DNA of 64,000 nucleotides from an uncultured Collinsella sp. GTDB taxonomy: Bacteria; Actinomycetota; Coriobacteriia; Coriobacteriales; Coriobacteriaceae. The notes under the pieces are model-generated. The model was not told the DNA's origin, ran no database searches, and worked only from the letters and a program-made list of their open reading frames with translations. The position numbers and the translations under genes were made by a program. The stretch is from positions 39,874-103,873 of the forward strand of contig CABUGI010000001.1 in assembly GCA_902491055.1 (NCBI GenBank). Direction: 5' to 3'. This document shows, piece by piece, positions 1-10,340 of this stretch; positions within the stretch are counted from its first letter, which is position 1; the number at the start of each line of letters is the position of its first letter.

Positions 1-2
1 CC

Positions 3-398
3 GTCGTGTGCGGTTTTTGCAGCGGCTTGTTTTATGACCTGTCCGCTGCCGTGCCGGTGGGCGTTATGTCACTCCTGCTGACCGTGGGTTCTTTTGCCCT
101 GGTGCACAGCGCCGTCGGTCAGACGGGCGGTACCCCGAGTGCGCGCGGCGTCACTGTGGGCGCCTTCGCGCTCGTCATTAATGTGATCTACAGCATCATC
201 TTGCTGTTTATGGGTTTGGAGACGAGCTTTGTCGTGGCGATCTTCGGCCATGCGCTGCCGTCCTCGATCCTGACGGGTCTGGTTGCCATTCCGTTTTTGA
301 TGTCCGGCGTCGTGCCGCAGTCCGGCTATGGATTCTCCGCACGTGGCGGACGCCAGACGGGTATGCGCTTTAAGCCCAAGACCCGCAAGCTCAAATAG
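3..398 (+). CDS. mreD: Rod shape-determining protein MreD, C-terminal part (cut by window edge)
   Basis: The reading frame is open to the first base, so the 5' end lies outside the window. The visible 131 or so residues are mostly hydrophobic, with about four membrane segments followed by a short basic tail rich in Arg and Lys. MreD is the integral membrane partner of MreB and MreC in the elongasome. The assignment rests on topology and on the next two genes, PBP2 and rodA, which follow mreD in the classical mre-mrd order. The stop is 13 bases before the PBP2 start, consistent with one operon. Sequence identity alone would be weak evidence. Confidence 0.75.
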   Translation, partial: VVCGFCSGLFYDLSAAVPVGVMSLLLTVGSFALVHSAVGQTGGTPSARGVTVGAFALVINVIYSIILLFMGLETSFVVAIFGHALPSSILTGLVAIPFLMSGVVPQSGYGFSARGGRQTGMRFKPKTRKLK

Positions 399-411
399 GG
401 GAGGCCCGTAG

Positions 412-2481
412 ATGTCTTCCCAGTTGACGGTTATTATCGCCGGTATCGTGCTGGTTGTGGCCATCGTGGTCGCGCTGGTCATCATGCGTCGTGGCGATTC
501 CCGTTTTACCTACGATACGCAGCATGGAACGGCCCCACGCGCCACCGAGGGCGAGGGCAATACCGCGGCGACCGCCTTTAAGGGCCGCTTTTCCATCCTC
601 ACCACGGGTGTGGGCGCGATGTTTGCGGCGCTCGCCGTCAAGCTGTGGGGCATGCAGATGGTCTCGTCGGACTATTACGAGAAGCAGGCTAATAGCAATC
701 AGACTCGCACCGTTACCACTCCCGCTGTACGCGGCCGCATCCTCGACCGCAATGGCGTGGCGCTTGTCCAGAACCGTCCCTCACTTGCTGTCGTGGCCTA
801 CCGCGACCTTGCCGAGGATGAGGTTCTGGTTCGCCATCTTGCCAACGTGCTTGGAATGCCTTACGTGGCGGTCCTTCGCAATATTCAGGACAATACAGAG
901 GGCGCTCAGAGCCTGCATACCATCGCGACGGACGTCCGTCGCTCCACGGTTGCCTATATCAAGGAACACGCCGGCGAGTTTCCGGGCGTCAAGATTGCCG
1001 AGCGTACCGAGCGCCAGTATCCATATGGCGAGACGGCATGCCATATCTTGGGCTATACCGGCACCATTACCTCCGAGCAGCTCGAGGCCCAGAATAAGAA
1101 AACCTCTGGCGATGATGATGCTTCTGCTGGCAAGATTACGTACCAGTCGGGCGATATCGTGGGCCAGGCGGGCGTTGAGAGCTACTACGAAAACCTGCTG
1201 CAGGGTATTCGTGGCGAGCAGACCGTCAAGGTCGATGCCTCGGGCAATGTGACCGGTCAGGCCGGTGCCGTGCCTGCGAAGGCCGGCTCCGACATTAAGC
1301 TCACGCTCGACCTTAAGATCCAGCAGGCCTGCGAGACGGCGCTGGCGAGCGCTATCGAGCTTGCCAAGACCACTGGCTACAGCAATGCCGGCAACGGCGC
1401 TGTGGTGTGTCTCGATCCCAACAATGGCGAGATCCTGGGCATGGCGAGCCAGCCCAAGTTCGATCCGTCCGTCTTTATCGGCGGCGTCTCAAATGACGTG
1501 TGGACCGAGCTCAATGATGACAAGGGTTCGCACCCGCTGCTCAACCGCGCCATTAGCGGACAGTACATGTCGGCCTCGACCATCAAGCCGCTCTCGGCAC
1601 TGGCCGGTCTTGAGTTTGGAACCTACACGTCGGGGCAGACGACCAACTGCACGGGCTATTGGACGGGTCTGGGCAAGTCGTGGGGCAAGTACTGCTGGTT
1701 GCATTCCGGCCACGGCACCATGACGCTGCAGTCGGGTATCGCCAACTCGTGCGACCCTGTCTTCTACGACATGGGCAAGGCGTTCTTTTATGACGAGCAA
1801 CATCCCGAGGGCTTGCAGGAGGTCTTTCGTCGCTGGGGCCTAGGCAAGACCTGCGGTATCGATCTGCCGAGTGAGGGCGCGGGCCGTATTCCCGATGCCG
1901 AGTGGAAAGAGTCGTACTTCACCGACGCCTCTGCCGAGGACCGCAAGTGGAATGCCGGCGATATGACCAACATCGCCATCGGCCAGGGCGATATCCTGGT
2001 GACGCCCCTGCAGATGGCGTGCGCCTATATGGGTCTTGCCAACGGCGGCAAACAGTACGTGCCTCACGTGTTTTTGTCTGCCGTGTCGCGCGATGGCGAC
2101 GGCGATGCCTATAAGTACAACGGCAAGGGCAAGAAGAAGCGCCTGGAGGCCAAGATCAACAGCGATTCGGATTTGGCTCTTGTTCGCAACGGTATGCACG
2201 ACGTGATTTACACGGCATCGACGTCCCTGGCGGCGCACTTTGGCACCCTGACGCCGCAGGTATACGGCAAGTCGGGCACGGGCGAGAAAAGTGGCGAGGA
2301 CGAATACGCGTGGTTCTGCGCCTATGCGCCGGCCGATGACCCCAAGTATGTCATCGCTACTGTCCTGGAGCAGGGCGGCGGCGGCTCAGATACCGCGATG
2401 CATGTCGTGCGCGACGTGCTCGGCGTGATTTATGACGAGCCCGATACCTCTTCGGCCTCGGGCGATTCTTCGGTTCGATAG
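412..2481 (+). CDS. mrdA: Penicillin-binding protein 2 (elongation transpeptidase)
   Basis: Class B PBP that cross-links lateral-wall peptidoglycan together with RodA. The 689-residue protein carries the dimerisation signature RGRILDRNG near residue 106 and all three transpeptidase motifs: SxxK as STIK with the nucleophile Ser389, SxN-like SCD at Ser446, and KSGTG from Lys620. GGGAGG eight bases before ATG 412 supports the start. Unusually, this start gives two hydrophobic helices (about 4-25 and 60-82) separated by a polar linker, where most PBP2 proteins have a single anchor. The tail is Ser/Asp-rich. It is followed 9 bases later by rodA. Confidence 0.93.
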   Translation: MSSQLTVIIAGIVLVVAIVVALVIMRRGDSRFTYDTQHGTAPRATEGEGNTAATAFKGRFSILTTGVGAMFAALAVKLWGMQMVSSDYYEKQANSNQTRTVTTPAVRGRILDRNGVALVQNRPSLAVVAYRDLAEDEVLVRHLANVLGMPYVAVLRNIQDNTEGAQSLHTIATDVRRSTVAYIKEHAGEFPGVKIAERTERQYPYGETACHILGYTGTITSEQLEAQNKKTSGDDDASAGKITYQSGDIVGQAGVESYYENLLQGIRGEQTVKVDASGNVTGQAGAVPAKAGSDIKLTLDLKIQQACETALASAIELAKTTGYSNAGNGAVVCLDPNNGEILGMASQPKFDPSVFIGGVSNDVWTELNDDKGSHPLLNRAISGQYMSASTIKPLSALAGLEFGTYTSGQTTNCTGYWTGLGKSWGKYCWLHSGHGTMTLQSGIANSCDPVFYDMGKAFFYDEQHPEGLQEVFRRWGLGKTCGIDLPSEGAGRIPDAEWKESYFTDASAEDRKWNAGDMTNIAIGQGDILVTPLQMACAYMGLANGGKQYVPHVFLSAVSRDGDGDAYKYNGKGKKKRLEAKINSDSDLALVRNGMHDVIYTASTSLAAHFGTLTPQVYGKSGTGEKSGEDEYAWFCAYAPADDPKYVIATVLEQGGGGSDTAMHVVRDVLGVIYDEPDTSSASGDSSVR

Positions 2482-2490
2482 GAGGTTGCG

Positions 2491-3717
2491 ATGGATTTTT
2501 CTCCGGCGGATCTGTTCCGTTCAACCAAGACCGGCTCTCGCAGCAGCCTGGACCGCGTCAACAAGCAACTTTCGGCCTCGCGCGGCACGTTTCGCCAAAA
2601 GGTGCATATCGGTGTGCTCGTGGCTACTGTGGCGCTCGTCGCCTACGGTGCCATCATCATCTGGTCGGCTTCGCAGTTTAAGGCCGATGCCTCGTTCTCA
2701 CGCCATCTGCTGGGAATCGGCATCGGGGCGGTGCTGGCGGTGTTGGTCTGGCGTACCGACTTGCGCGGTATTTCCAATTTCTCGACGGCGTTGCTCGTCA
2801 TCGACCTGATCGTGATCTTCTCGCCCAAGATTCCGGGCCTGTCCTATACGGGCGGTCTGGGCATGACGGGCTGGATCAAGATTCCCGGTATCGGCTTGAC
2901 ATTCCAGCCGGTTGAGCTTGCCAAGCTCATCACCATCTTCTTTATTGCTACGCTTGGCTCGCAATATAACGGTCGCATCGATACCGTTCGCGACTACGTC
3001 AAGCTCTGCGGCATGCTGTCCATTCCGTTTTTGGCCGTCGTTGCCATGGGCGACCTGGGCTCGGGCCTGGTCGTGCTTGTTTCGGGCGCCATCGTCATCT
3101 GCATGAGCGGTGCACGCCGCGAATGGGTGCTGTCGACTCTGGCCCTGCTCGTGGGCTTGGTGGCCCTCGTTCTGGCGCTCGATTCGGTCTTTGATTCGTT
3201 GCTCGGCCACGATGTGCTCATCAAGCAGTATCAGATGAACCGTCTGACGGTCTTTATCGACCCCGATAATGCCGATTCGGACGATGCCTACAACCTGCAG
3301 CAGTCGCTTATCGCCGTTGGCTCGGGCGGCTTCTTTGGTAAGGGTTTGGGCCATGCGACGCAGTCGGCCGGCGGCTTTCTGCCTGAGTTCCACACCGACT
3401 TCGTCTTCGCCTTCCTGTCCGAGACCTTTGGTTTTTGCGGTTCTTTTTTGCTCCTGTGCCTCTACGTGCTGCTGATCTTTTCGACGATTCGCGTCGCCTT
3501 TAAGTGTGAGTCGCTGTTTTTGCGTCTTTCGTGTGTGGGCATCGTTGGCATGTGGGCGTTCCAGACCTTCGAAAACATCGGCATGTGCATCGGCGTGATG
3601 CCGATTACCGGTATTCCGCTCCCATTTATTAGCTTCGGTTCGTCTTCGATGATGATTCAGCTGCTGACGGTGGGTATCGTACAATCCATATGGCGGCATC
3701 GTTCGGGCGCCGCGTAA
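2491..3717 (+). CDS. rodA: RodA/FtsW-family peptidoglycan glycosyltransferase
   Basis: SEDS-family polymerase that makes glycan strands from lipid II and works with the PBP2 encoded just upstream. The 408-residue protein has about ten membrane segments, the conserved acidic DLGSGLV segment near residue 190, and the C-terminal SEDS signature around FENIGMCIGVMPITGIPLPF. A cytosolic N-terminal extension of about 38 residues precedes the first helix. TAGGAGG before ATG 2491 gives a good ribosome site. Position next to PBP2 and MreD favours RodA over FtsW, since no division genes are nearby. Confidence 0.93.
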   Translation: MDFSPADLFRSTKTGSRSSLDRVNKQLSASRGTFRQKVHIGVLVATVALVAYGAIIIWSASQFKADASFSRHLLGIGIGAVLAVLVWRTDLRGISNFSTALLVIDLIVIFSPKIPGLSYTGGLGMTGWIKIPGIGLTFQPVELAKLITIFFIATLGSQYNGRIDTVRDYVKLCGMLSIPFLAVVAMGDLGSGLVVLVSGAIVICMSGARREWVLSTLALLVGLVALVLALDSVFDSLLGHDVLIKQYQMNRLTVFIDPDNADSDDAYNLQQSLIAVGSGGFFGKGLGHATQSAGGFLPEFHTDFVFAFLSETFGFCGSFLLLCLYVLLIFSTIRVAFKCESLFLRLSCVGIVGMWAFQTFENIGMCIGVMPITGIPLPFISFGSSSMMIQLLTVGIVQSIWRHRSGAA

Positions 3718-3735
3718 CCGCTGGAGGGGTTTGCC

Positions 3736-4665
3736 ATGAAAATTCCCGTAGATAAGCTGACCCGCGCTTTTAAGATGGGCGCGTCCGTTAAGAAGGATTC
3801 CGATACACCTGTGCGCGTCTCGGTCTATCTGGATTCGTCCGCCTCGCGCTTTCTGGCCGAGACGGTGCGTGACGCCTTTGTGCCGCAGACGACCTCGGGC
3901 ATTGTGCGCGTCGAGCGTCTGGGGGAGGAGCGAATTGCTCCAAAGACCGATACCGATGTGGTGCTGGTGCTCTCGTGTGGTTCCGACCGCTTGGAGAGTG
4001 CCGTGCAGGAGCTCGTGATCGCCGGCGCGCCCGTGTGCGTGCTTGCCGAGTCTGCTGTGGAGGTGCCGTTTATCGAGGAGTCTACGCCCATGCTCGGCGT
4101 GGTAGCGGCAACCGATAAGACGTATCTGCTCGAGACGCTTGCCCGCTGGATTCTCGATCGCACCGACAAGGAAACGGCTTTTGCGGCGAACTTTGCCTTC
4201 ATGCGCATCGCTGCGGCCAATCGTATCATCACCTCGTGCGCGCTCACCAATATGGCGACCGGTGCGCTGGTGTTTTTGCCGGGCGCCGATTATCCCGTTA
4301 TGGCGCTGGCGCAGGTGGGCATGCTCTTTGAGCTCGCTGCCGTCTTTGGACGCGGCATTAAGCCTGAGCGCGGCTACGAGGTCGCGGGCGTGCTTGCCGG
4401 CGGTCTTGTGATCCGAGCGGTCACCCGCGCACTTGTCAAGCAGACGCCGCATATTGGGTTTGCCGTCAAGGCGCTCACTGCTGCCGCGGGCACCTATGGC
4501 ATGGGCCGTGCGCTCGTTTCGCTCTACGAGCGCGATGTCGACTACAGCCGTGCCAACGAGGTGGTCACTGCCACGTTCTCCCGCGTTCGCGATCTGGTGA
4601 CCACGGTCGCGGGCGCTACCCGTCCTATGGCGTCCTATCAGGACGCATCAGATCTCGCTGCTTAG
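3736..4665 (+). CDS. DUF697/YcjF-like membrane protein of unknown function
   Basis: A 309-residue protein. Residues 1-150 look soluble, with alternating strands and helices (VRVSVYLDSS, DVVLVLSCGS). Residues 160-280 are hydrophobic and contain the stretch FLPGADYPVMALAQVGMLFEL followed by Gly/Ala-rich helices, which resembles the DUF697 (YcjF) region that often follows or replaces a small GTPase domain. No P-loop is visible. It lies 18 bases after rodA and 10 bases before the radical-SAM gene, so it is probably co-transcribed with both. Function is unknown, and a link to the cell envelope is only suggested by the neighbours. Confidence 0.6.
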   Translation: MKIPVDKLTRAFKMGASVKKDSDTPVRVSVYLDSSASRFLAETVRDAFVPQTTSGIVRVERLGEERIAPKTDTDVVLVLSCGSDRLESAVQELVIAGAPVCVLAESAVEVPFIEESTPMLGVVAATDKTYLLETLARWILDRTDKETAFAANFAFMRIAAANRIITSCALTNMATGALVFLPGADYPVMALAQVGMLFELAAVFGRGIKPERGYEVAGVLAGGLVIRAVTRALVKQTPHIGFAVKALTAAAGTYGMGRALVSLYERDVDYSRANEVVTATFSRVRDLVTTVAGATRPMASYQDASDLAA

Positions 4666-4675
4666 GGGTTTTCCG

Positions 4676-6553
4676 TTGCGCGTTGCATACCAAGACTGTT
4701 TTCATTTAATTGAGCCGTTGCTCGCCAAGGTCGAGAAGCCGAGTCGCTATATCGATCACGAGTGGGGCACGCTTTCCAAGGCCGATGCCGACTACCGTTG
4801 CTGCCTGATCTATCCGGATGTGTACGAGGTCGGTCTGCCCAACCAGGGTATCGCCATCCTCTACAACATCCTTAACCAGGCCGAGGGCATCTCCTGCGAG
4901 CGTGGCTATGTGCCGTGGCCCGATATGGGTGACGCCATGCGCGAGGCAGGCATTCCGCTGCTCTCGCTCGAGGGTGCTGCCCCCGTCGCTTCGTTTGATA
5001 TCGTCGGTCTCCATGTGCCGCACGAGATGGCGGTGACGAACTTCCTCGAGGCACTCGACCTCGCTGGCATTCCACTGTTGGCGGCCGACCGAGGCGAAGA
5101 CGACCCTATCATCATCGCCGGCGGCCCCTCGGTGTACAACCCCGAGCCGTACGCGGCCTTCTTCGATGCCATCCTCATCGGTGAGGGCGAGGAATCGCTG
5201 CTCGAGACCTGCCAGCTGCATCGCCGCCTGCGTGACGAAGGGGTCCCGCGCGCGCAGATTGTCGAGCAGCTTGCATCCATTGCCGGCAACTACGTGCCAT
5301 CGCTCTATGAGGTTCGTCACGACGAGCCCTGCTCGCCGCATGGCTACACCGTGCCGCGTGAAGGCAAGGATGCGCCGACCGTGGTCTACAAGCGCGTCGT
5401 CGAGGATTTCGGCGCCACGAATCCGCTGTCGCAGTCGTGCGTGCCCTATGCGCAGCTGGTTCACGACCGCCTGTCTATCGAGATCCTGCGCGGCTGCGCC
5501 CGCGGCTGTCGTTTTTGCCAGGCCGGCATGACGTATCGTCCGGTGCGCGAGCGCTCGGCCGACCAGATCGTCTCGTCGGTGATTCAGGGTCTGGAAAAGA
5601 CCGGCTATGACGAGGTGTCGCTGACCTCGCTCTCCACGACCGACCACTCCTGCATTCGCGACGTGCTCGGCAGGCTCAACCGTCGCCTGGAGGATACGGG
5701 TATTCGCGTGTCTATTCCGTCGCAGCGCCTGGATTCGTTTGGCGTGGATATGGCCGAGTCGGTCGCCGGCGAAAAGAAGGGCGGCCTGACGTTCGCGCCC
5801 GAGGCCGGTAGCCAGCGCATGCGCGACATCATTAACAAGAACGTGACCGAGGAGGACCTGGACCGTGCGGCCAAGGCGGCCTTCGAGGCCGGTTGGAACC
5901 GCATGAAGCTCTACTTTATGATGGGCCTTCCCGGCGAGCGCGATGAGGACATCGTGGCCATCGCCAATCTGGCCGATCACGTGCTGGAGCTCGGTCGTTC
6001 CGTGGTGCCCAAGGCTCGTCGCGGCTCGATTTCGGTGTCGATCTCGGTTTCGGTCTTTATCCCCAAGGCTGCCACGCCGTTCCAGTGGTGCCCGCAGCTC
6101 GACTACGACGACGTCAAGCGTCGCCAGAAGCTGCTTATCACGAGCGTTCGCAACCGTGCCGTCCGCGTGCATTACCACGATGCCGAGACCTCGCTCATCG
6201 AGGCCGCGCTTTCCCGCGCCGGTCGTGACATGACGCCCGTCATCATCGATGCTTGGCGCTCGGGCTCTCGCTTTGACGCCTGGGTAGAGCATTTCTCGCT
6301 CGATAACTGGAAGGAAGCTGCTGCCAAAAACGGCATCGACCTCAATGAGCTCGTGCACCTGCCCTACGAGTTGGACTGGCGCCTGCCGTGGGAGCACGTG
6401 AGCCCCGGCTGCACGCGCGGCTTCCTCGAGCGCGAGTACCGTCGCTCGCTCGAGGGCGTCACGACTCCCGACTGTACCCGCACGTCGTGCACCGGCTGCG
6501 GGATCTGCCCCACGCTCCACGCCAAGAATGTATTGATGGGTGATCGCGCATGA
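4676..6553 (+). CDS. TIGR03960-type radical SAM protein with B12-binding-like N-terminus
   Basis: A 625-residue protein with a TTG start at 4676. The N-terminal 200 residues look like a cobalamin-binding Rossmann fold (YPDVYEVGLPNQG). The radical SAM cluster motif CxxxCxxC is Cys274, Cys278 and Cys281, followed by the barrel region with FAPEAGSQRMRDIINK. The C-terminus has a second Cys-rich patch (TSCTGCGICP) that could hold another cluster. It overlaps the next gene by four bases (ATGA). This family and its DUF2344 partner are usually found just upstream of rplU-rpmA in Gram-positive bacteria. The reaction is not established; RNA or ribosome modification is only a guess. Confidence 0.88.
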   Translation: MRVAYQDCFHLIEPLLAKVEKPSRYIDHEWGTLSKADADYRCCLIYPDVYEVGLPNQGIAILYNILNQAEGISCERGYVPWPDMGDAMREAGIPLLSLEGAAPVASFDIVGLHVPHEMAVTNFLEALDLAGIPLLAADRGEDDPIIIAGGPSVYNPEPYAAFFDAILIGEGEESLLETCQLHRRLRDEGVPRAQIVEQLASIAGNYVPSLYEVRHDEPCSPHGYTVPREGKDAPTVVYKRVVEDFGATNPLSQSCVPYAQLVHDRLSIEILRGCARGCRFCQAGMTYRPVRERSADQIVSSVIQGLEKTGYDEVSLTSLSTTDHSCIRDVLGRLNRRLEDTGIRVSIPSQRLDSFGVDMAESVAGEKKGGLTFAPEAGSQRMRDIINKNVTEEDLDRAAKAAFEAGWNRMKLYFMMGLPGERDEDIVAIANLADHVLELGRSVVPKARRGSISVSISVSVFIPKAATPFQWCPQLDYDDVKRRQKLLITSVRNRAVRVHYHDAETSLIEAALSRAGRDMTPVIIDAWRSGSRFDAWVEHFSLDNWKEAAAKNGIDLNELVHLPYELDWRLPWEHVSPGCTRGFLEREYRRSLEGVTTPDCTRTSCTGCGICPTLHAKNVLMGDRA

Positions 6554-7362
6554 GTGAGCGCCTGACCGACAACCCCTCGCTCTTTAGACTTCGTGTTCGC
6601 TATGGCAAGCGCGATCGCCTTAAGTACCTGGGCCATCTCGAAGTAATCCATACCATTGAGCGCATCGTGCGCCGTGCGGGACTTCCCTATGCCGTCACGC
6701 AGGGCTTCTCTCCGCACATGCGCGTGGGCTTCTCTTCGGCGCTGCCGGTGGGTACGTCGTCGACCTGCGAGTGGTATGACCTGTTTATGACCGAGTTCGT
6801 GGCGCTCGACGAGGCGTTTGGGCGCCTGGCTGCGGCGTCTCCGGCCGATCTGGCGCCCATCGAGGCGGCGTACATCGACGTGCGCACGCCGGCGTTGACG
6901 GCGCAGCTCACGCGCCTGTCGTATCGCATCGACCTGCACTTGGATCCCGAGGCGCCCGTAAGCGCCGACGAGGTGCGTCGTGCGATCGACACGCTGCGCG
7001 CGGGCCACGGCATCGACTACGCGCGCGGCAAAAAGAGCAAGCGCTTGGATTTGGATCACACGCTCGTGGGCTATGAGCTCACGGCGGGGGAGCGCCCGGA
7101 CCATTTGGTGCTCATGCTCGACACCCATGCCGACAACGAGGGCTCCATGCGTCCGGAAATTTTGCTTTCTGCTGCTGATGTTTTGTTGCAGGGCTTGACC
7201 CCGGGCGTGGATGCACCTATTGTTTCCACCGGTATGCAAGACCTCGTGACCATCTGCTCCTACGATGTCGAGCGTCAGAATCAAGCATGCGAGGACGACG
7301 AGGGCCGACTCGTCAGCCCCATACCTGTGCGAACTTGTGGATTTGCTCCACATACTCGTTGA
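6550..7362 (+). CDS. TIGR03936/DUF2344 radical SAM-associated protein
   Basis: A 270-residue protein that starts inside the stop of the radical SAM gene (ATGA overlap), so translation is probably coupled. The N-terminus shows the family signature RVRYGKRDRLKYLGHL and GFSPHMRVGFSSALPVG, which begin the DUF2344 domain. The last 40 residues have three cysteines but no recognisable cluster motif. In Clostridia this pair is often followed by a ribonuclease G gene before rplU, and none is present here. Its biochemical role is unknown; it probably acts with its radical SAM partner. Confidence 0.85.
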   Translation: MSERLTDNPSLFRLRVRYGKRDRLKYLGHLEVIHTIERIVRRAGLPYAVTQGFSPHMRVGFSSALPVGTSSTCEWYDLFMTEFVALDEAFGRLAAASPADLAPIEAAYIDVRTPALTAQLTRLSYRIDLHLDPEAPVSADEVRRAIDTLRAGHGIDYARGKKSKRLDLDHTLVGYELTAGERPDHLVLMLDTHADNEGSMRPEILLSAADVLLQGLTPGVDAPIVSTGMQDLVTICSYDVERQNQACEDDEGRLVSPIPVRTCGFAPHTR

Positions 7363-7387
7363 CGGGGGTATTTTCGCCTGCTACTAT
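7359..7387 (+). promoter_or_regulatory. Promoter of rplU-rpmA
   Basis: TTGACG (7359-7364) and TACTAT (7382-7387) are 17 bp apart, a close match to a housekeeping sigma promoter. The -35 box overlaps the stop codon of the upstream gene. The expected transcript start near 7394 leaves a short leader of about 36 bases before rplU. Confidence 0.6.
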
Positions 7388-7429
7388 ATTCGGCTGTTGC
7401 ACTAACTGATGCATGAAGGGCAAGTAAAC

Positions 7430-7804
7430 ATGTACGCAATCGTTAACACGGGCGGCAAGCAGTACAAGGTCGCCACCGACGATGTCATCACCGTCGAGAA
7501 GATCGAGGGCAATGAGGGCGACAAGGTCACCCTGCCGGTTATCTTCCTCAACGATGGTAAGAAGATCGTCACCGATCCCGACAAGCTGGCCAAGGCCAAG
7601 GTTACCGCTCAGATCGTTGAGCAGTTCAAGGGCGAGAAGCAGCTGGTCTTCAAGTTCCACAAGCGCAAGCGCTATCGTCGTCTGAAGGGTCACCGTCAGC
7701 AGCTCACCAAGCTGAAGATCGTGAAGGTTCAGGCTACCTCCCGCGCCAAGAAGGCTGTCAAGGCAGAGGCTGAGGCTGTTGCCGAGGCTCCCGTCGCCGA
7801 GTAG
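7430..7804 (+). CDS. rplU: 50S ribosomal protein L21
   Basis: The protein begins MYAIVNTGGKQYKV, the universal L21 start, so I place the start at ATG 7430 with AAGGG about ten bases upstream rather than at ATG 7409. The length is 124 residues. The core contains KFHKRKRYRRLKGHRQ, the rRNA-binding segment. The last 20 or so residues are an Ala/Glu/Lys tail not found in short L21 proteins. L21 binds 23S rRNA in the large subunit. The gene lies 33 bases before rpmA, the usual pairing. Confidence 0.97.
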   Translation: MYAIVNTGGKQYKVATDDVITVEKIEGNEGDKVTLPVIFLNDGKKIVTDPDKLAKAKVTAQIVEQFKGEKQLVFKFHKRKRYRRLKGHRQQLTKLKIVKVQATSRAKKAVKAEAEAVAEAPVAE

Positions 7805-7837
7805 ATTACACTCGTAACGAAAGAGTAGGTATACACA

Positions 7838-8095
7838 ATGGCACACAAAAAAGGACTCGGTTCCTCCCGTAATGGCCGTGACTCCCGCGGTCAGCGCCTT
7901 GGCACGAAGCGCTATGCCGGCCAGACGGTAACCACGGGCACGATTCTCGTCCGTCAGCACGGCACGCACATCCACCCGGGTGAGAACGTTGGCCGTGGTA
8001 AGGACGACACGCTGTTCGCGCTGGTCGACGGTACCGTTGAGTTCCACAAGGGTATCAAGCACAGGGTCAGCGTACGCCCGCTCGCGAACGCGTAA
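7838..8095 (+). CDS. rpmA: 50S ribosomal protein L27
   Basis: An 85-residue protein starting [16 protein letters not shown], the standard L27 N-terminus that reaches the peptidyl-transferase centre. It has no cleavable N-terminal extension of the Firmicutes type, and accordingly there is no prp protease gene between rplU and rpmA. AAAGAGTAGG upstream provides a ribosome site. The gene ends 26 bases before a strong terminator, so rplU-rpmA looks like a self-contained unit, with obgE following it. Confidence 0.97.
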   Translation: MAHKKGLGSSRNGRDSRGQRLGTKRYAGQTVTTGTILVRQHGTHIHPGENVGRGKDDTLFALVDGTVEFHKGIKHRVSVRPLANA

Positions 8096-8120
8096 TTCAC
8101 CCTTCATAGAGCACATATGT

Positions 8121-8165
8121 GGGAGGCACTTGAGTTTTAGGATTCAAGGGTCTCCCTCTTTTTTG
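8121..8165 (+). terminator. Rho-independent terminator after rpmA
   Basis: GGGAG with CACTTGA at 8121-8133 pairs imperfectly with TCAAGGG and CTCCC at 8144-8156, followed by a run of T from 8159. Read-through into obgE remains possible because the obgE ribosome site follows at once. Confidence 0.7.
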
Positions 8166-8168
8166 TAG

Positions 8169-9647
<1,479 letters not shown>

Positions 9648-9650
9648 GCC

Positions 9651-10328
9651 ATGTCGCTGCGCGGTGGAATCGGTCTGCCCGAGCTTCCTCTAGAGGACGG
9701 GCAGGAGTTTAGGCTCGGCATTATGGGTGGCACCTTTGATCCCATCCATTACGGGCACCTGGTGACCGCCGAGCAGGCGCGCGAGTCGCTCGACTTGGAC
9801 GCTGTGCTCTTTATGCCGGCGGGCTCTCCTGCCTTTAAGCTTGACAAGCCGGTGACGCCTGCCGAGGACCGTTATGCCATGACGGTCCTCGCCACCGCCG
9901 CGAACCCGGCCTTTTTGGCGAGCCGGTTCGAGATCGACCGTCCGGGTGTAACCTATACGGCCGATACGCTTCATGCCCTTCGCGACTTTTACCCGTCGCA
10001 GGTAAAGCTCTACTTTATTACGGGCGCCGACGCGATTATCGATATTGTGACTTGGCATGATGCCGAACGAATCGCTGAGCTTGCTACCTTTATTGCGGCG
10101 ACGCGACCGGGCTTTGATATCGATACGGCGCGTGCCCGAATCAAAGAGTCGGGGCTGCCGTTCGACGTGCGCTATATTCAGATTCCGGCGCTGGCGATCA
10201 GCTCGACGAACATTCGCAAGCGTGTTGCCCGCGGTATGAGCGTGCGCTATCTTACGAGCGAGTCCGTGCTCGGCTACATTCGCAAACGCAGGCTATATGC
10301 CGATTTGGGCCAAGAAGATTTTGAGTGA
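9651..10328 (+). CDS. nadD: Nicotinate-nucleotide adenylyltransferase
   Basis: Adenylates nicotinate mononucleotide to deamido-NAD in NAD synthesis. The nucleotidyltransferase motif GGTFDPIHYGH lies at residues 26-36 and the C-terminal ISSTNIR signature is near residue 185. The length is 225 residues, with about 22 residues ahead of the usual first strand. The gene starts three bases after obgE and is followed 12 bases later by yqeK, giving the conserved order obgE-nadD-yqeK-rsfS. Confidence 0.95.
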   Translation: MSLRGGIGLPELPLEDGQEFRLGIMGGTFDPIHYGHLVTAEQARESLDLDAVLFMPAGSPAFKLDKPVTPAEDRYAMTVLATAANPAFLASRFEIDRPGVTYTADTLHALRDFYPSQVKLYFITGADAIIDIVTWHDAERIAELATFIAATRPGFDIDTARARIKESGLPFDVRYIQIPALAISSTNIRKRVARGMSVRYLTSESVLGYIRKRRLYADLGQEDFE

Positions 10329-10340
10329 TGGGGGTCTACG

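Noticed and set aside
2698..4452. Long minus-strand frame opposite rodA and the DUF697-like gene
   Set aside because: Antisense shadow with biased composition (many His, Arg, Gln) and no ribosome site; the sense genes are solid.
8121..8165. Absence of a prp protease gene between rplU and rpmA as a deletion
   Set aside because: L27 starts directly with MAHKKG and needs no processing, so the lack of prp is expected.
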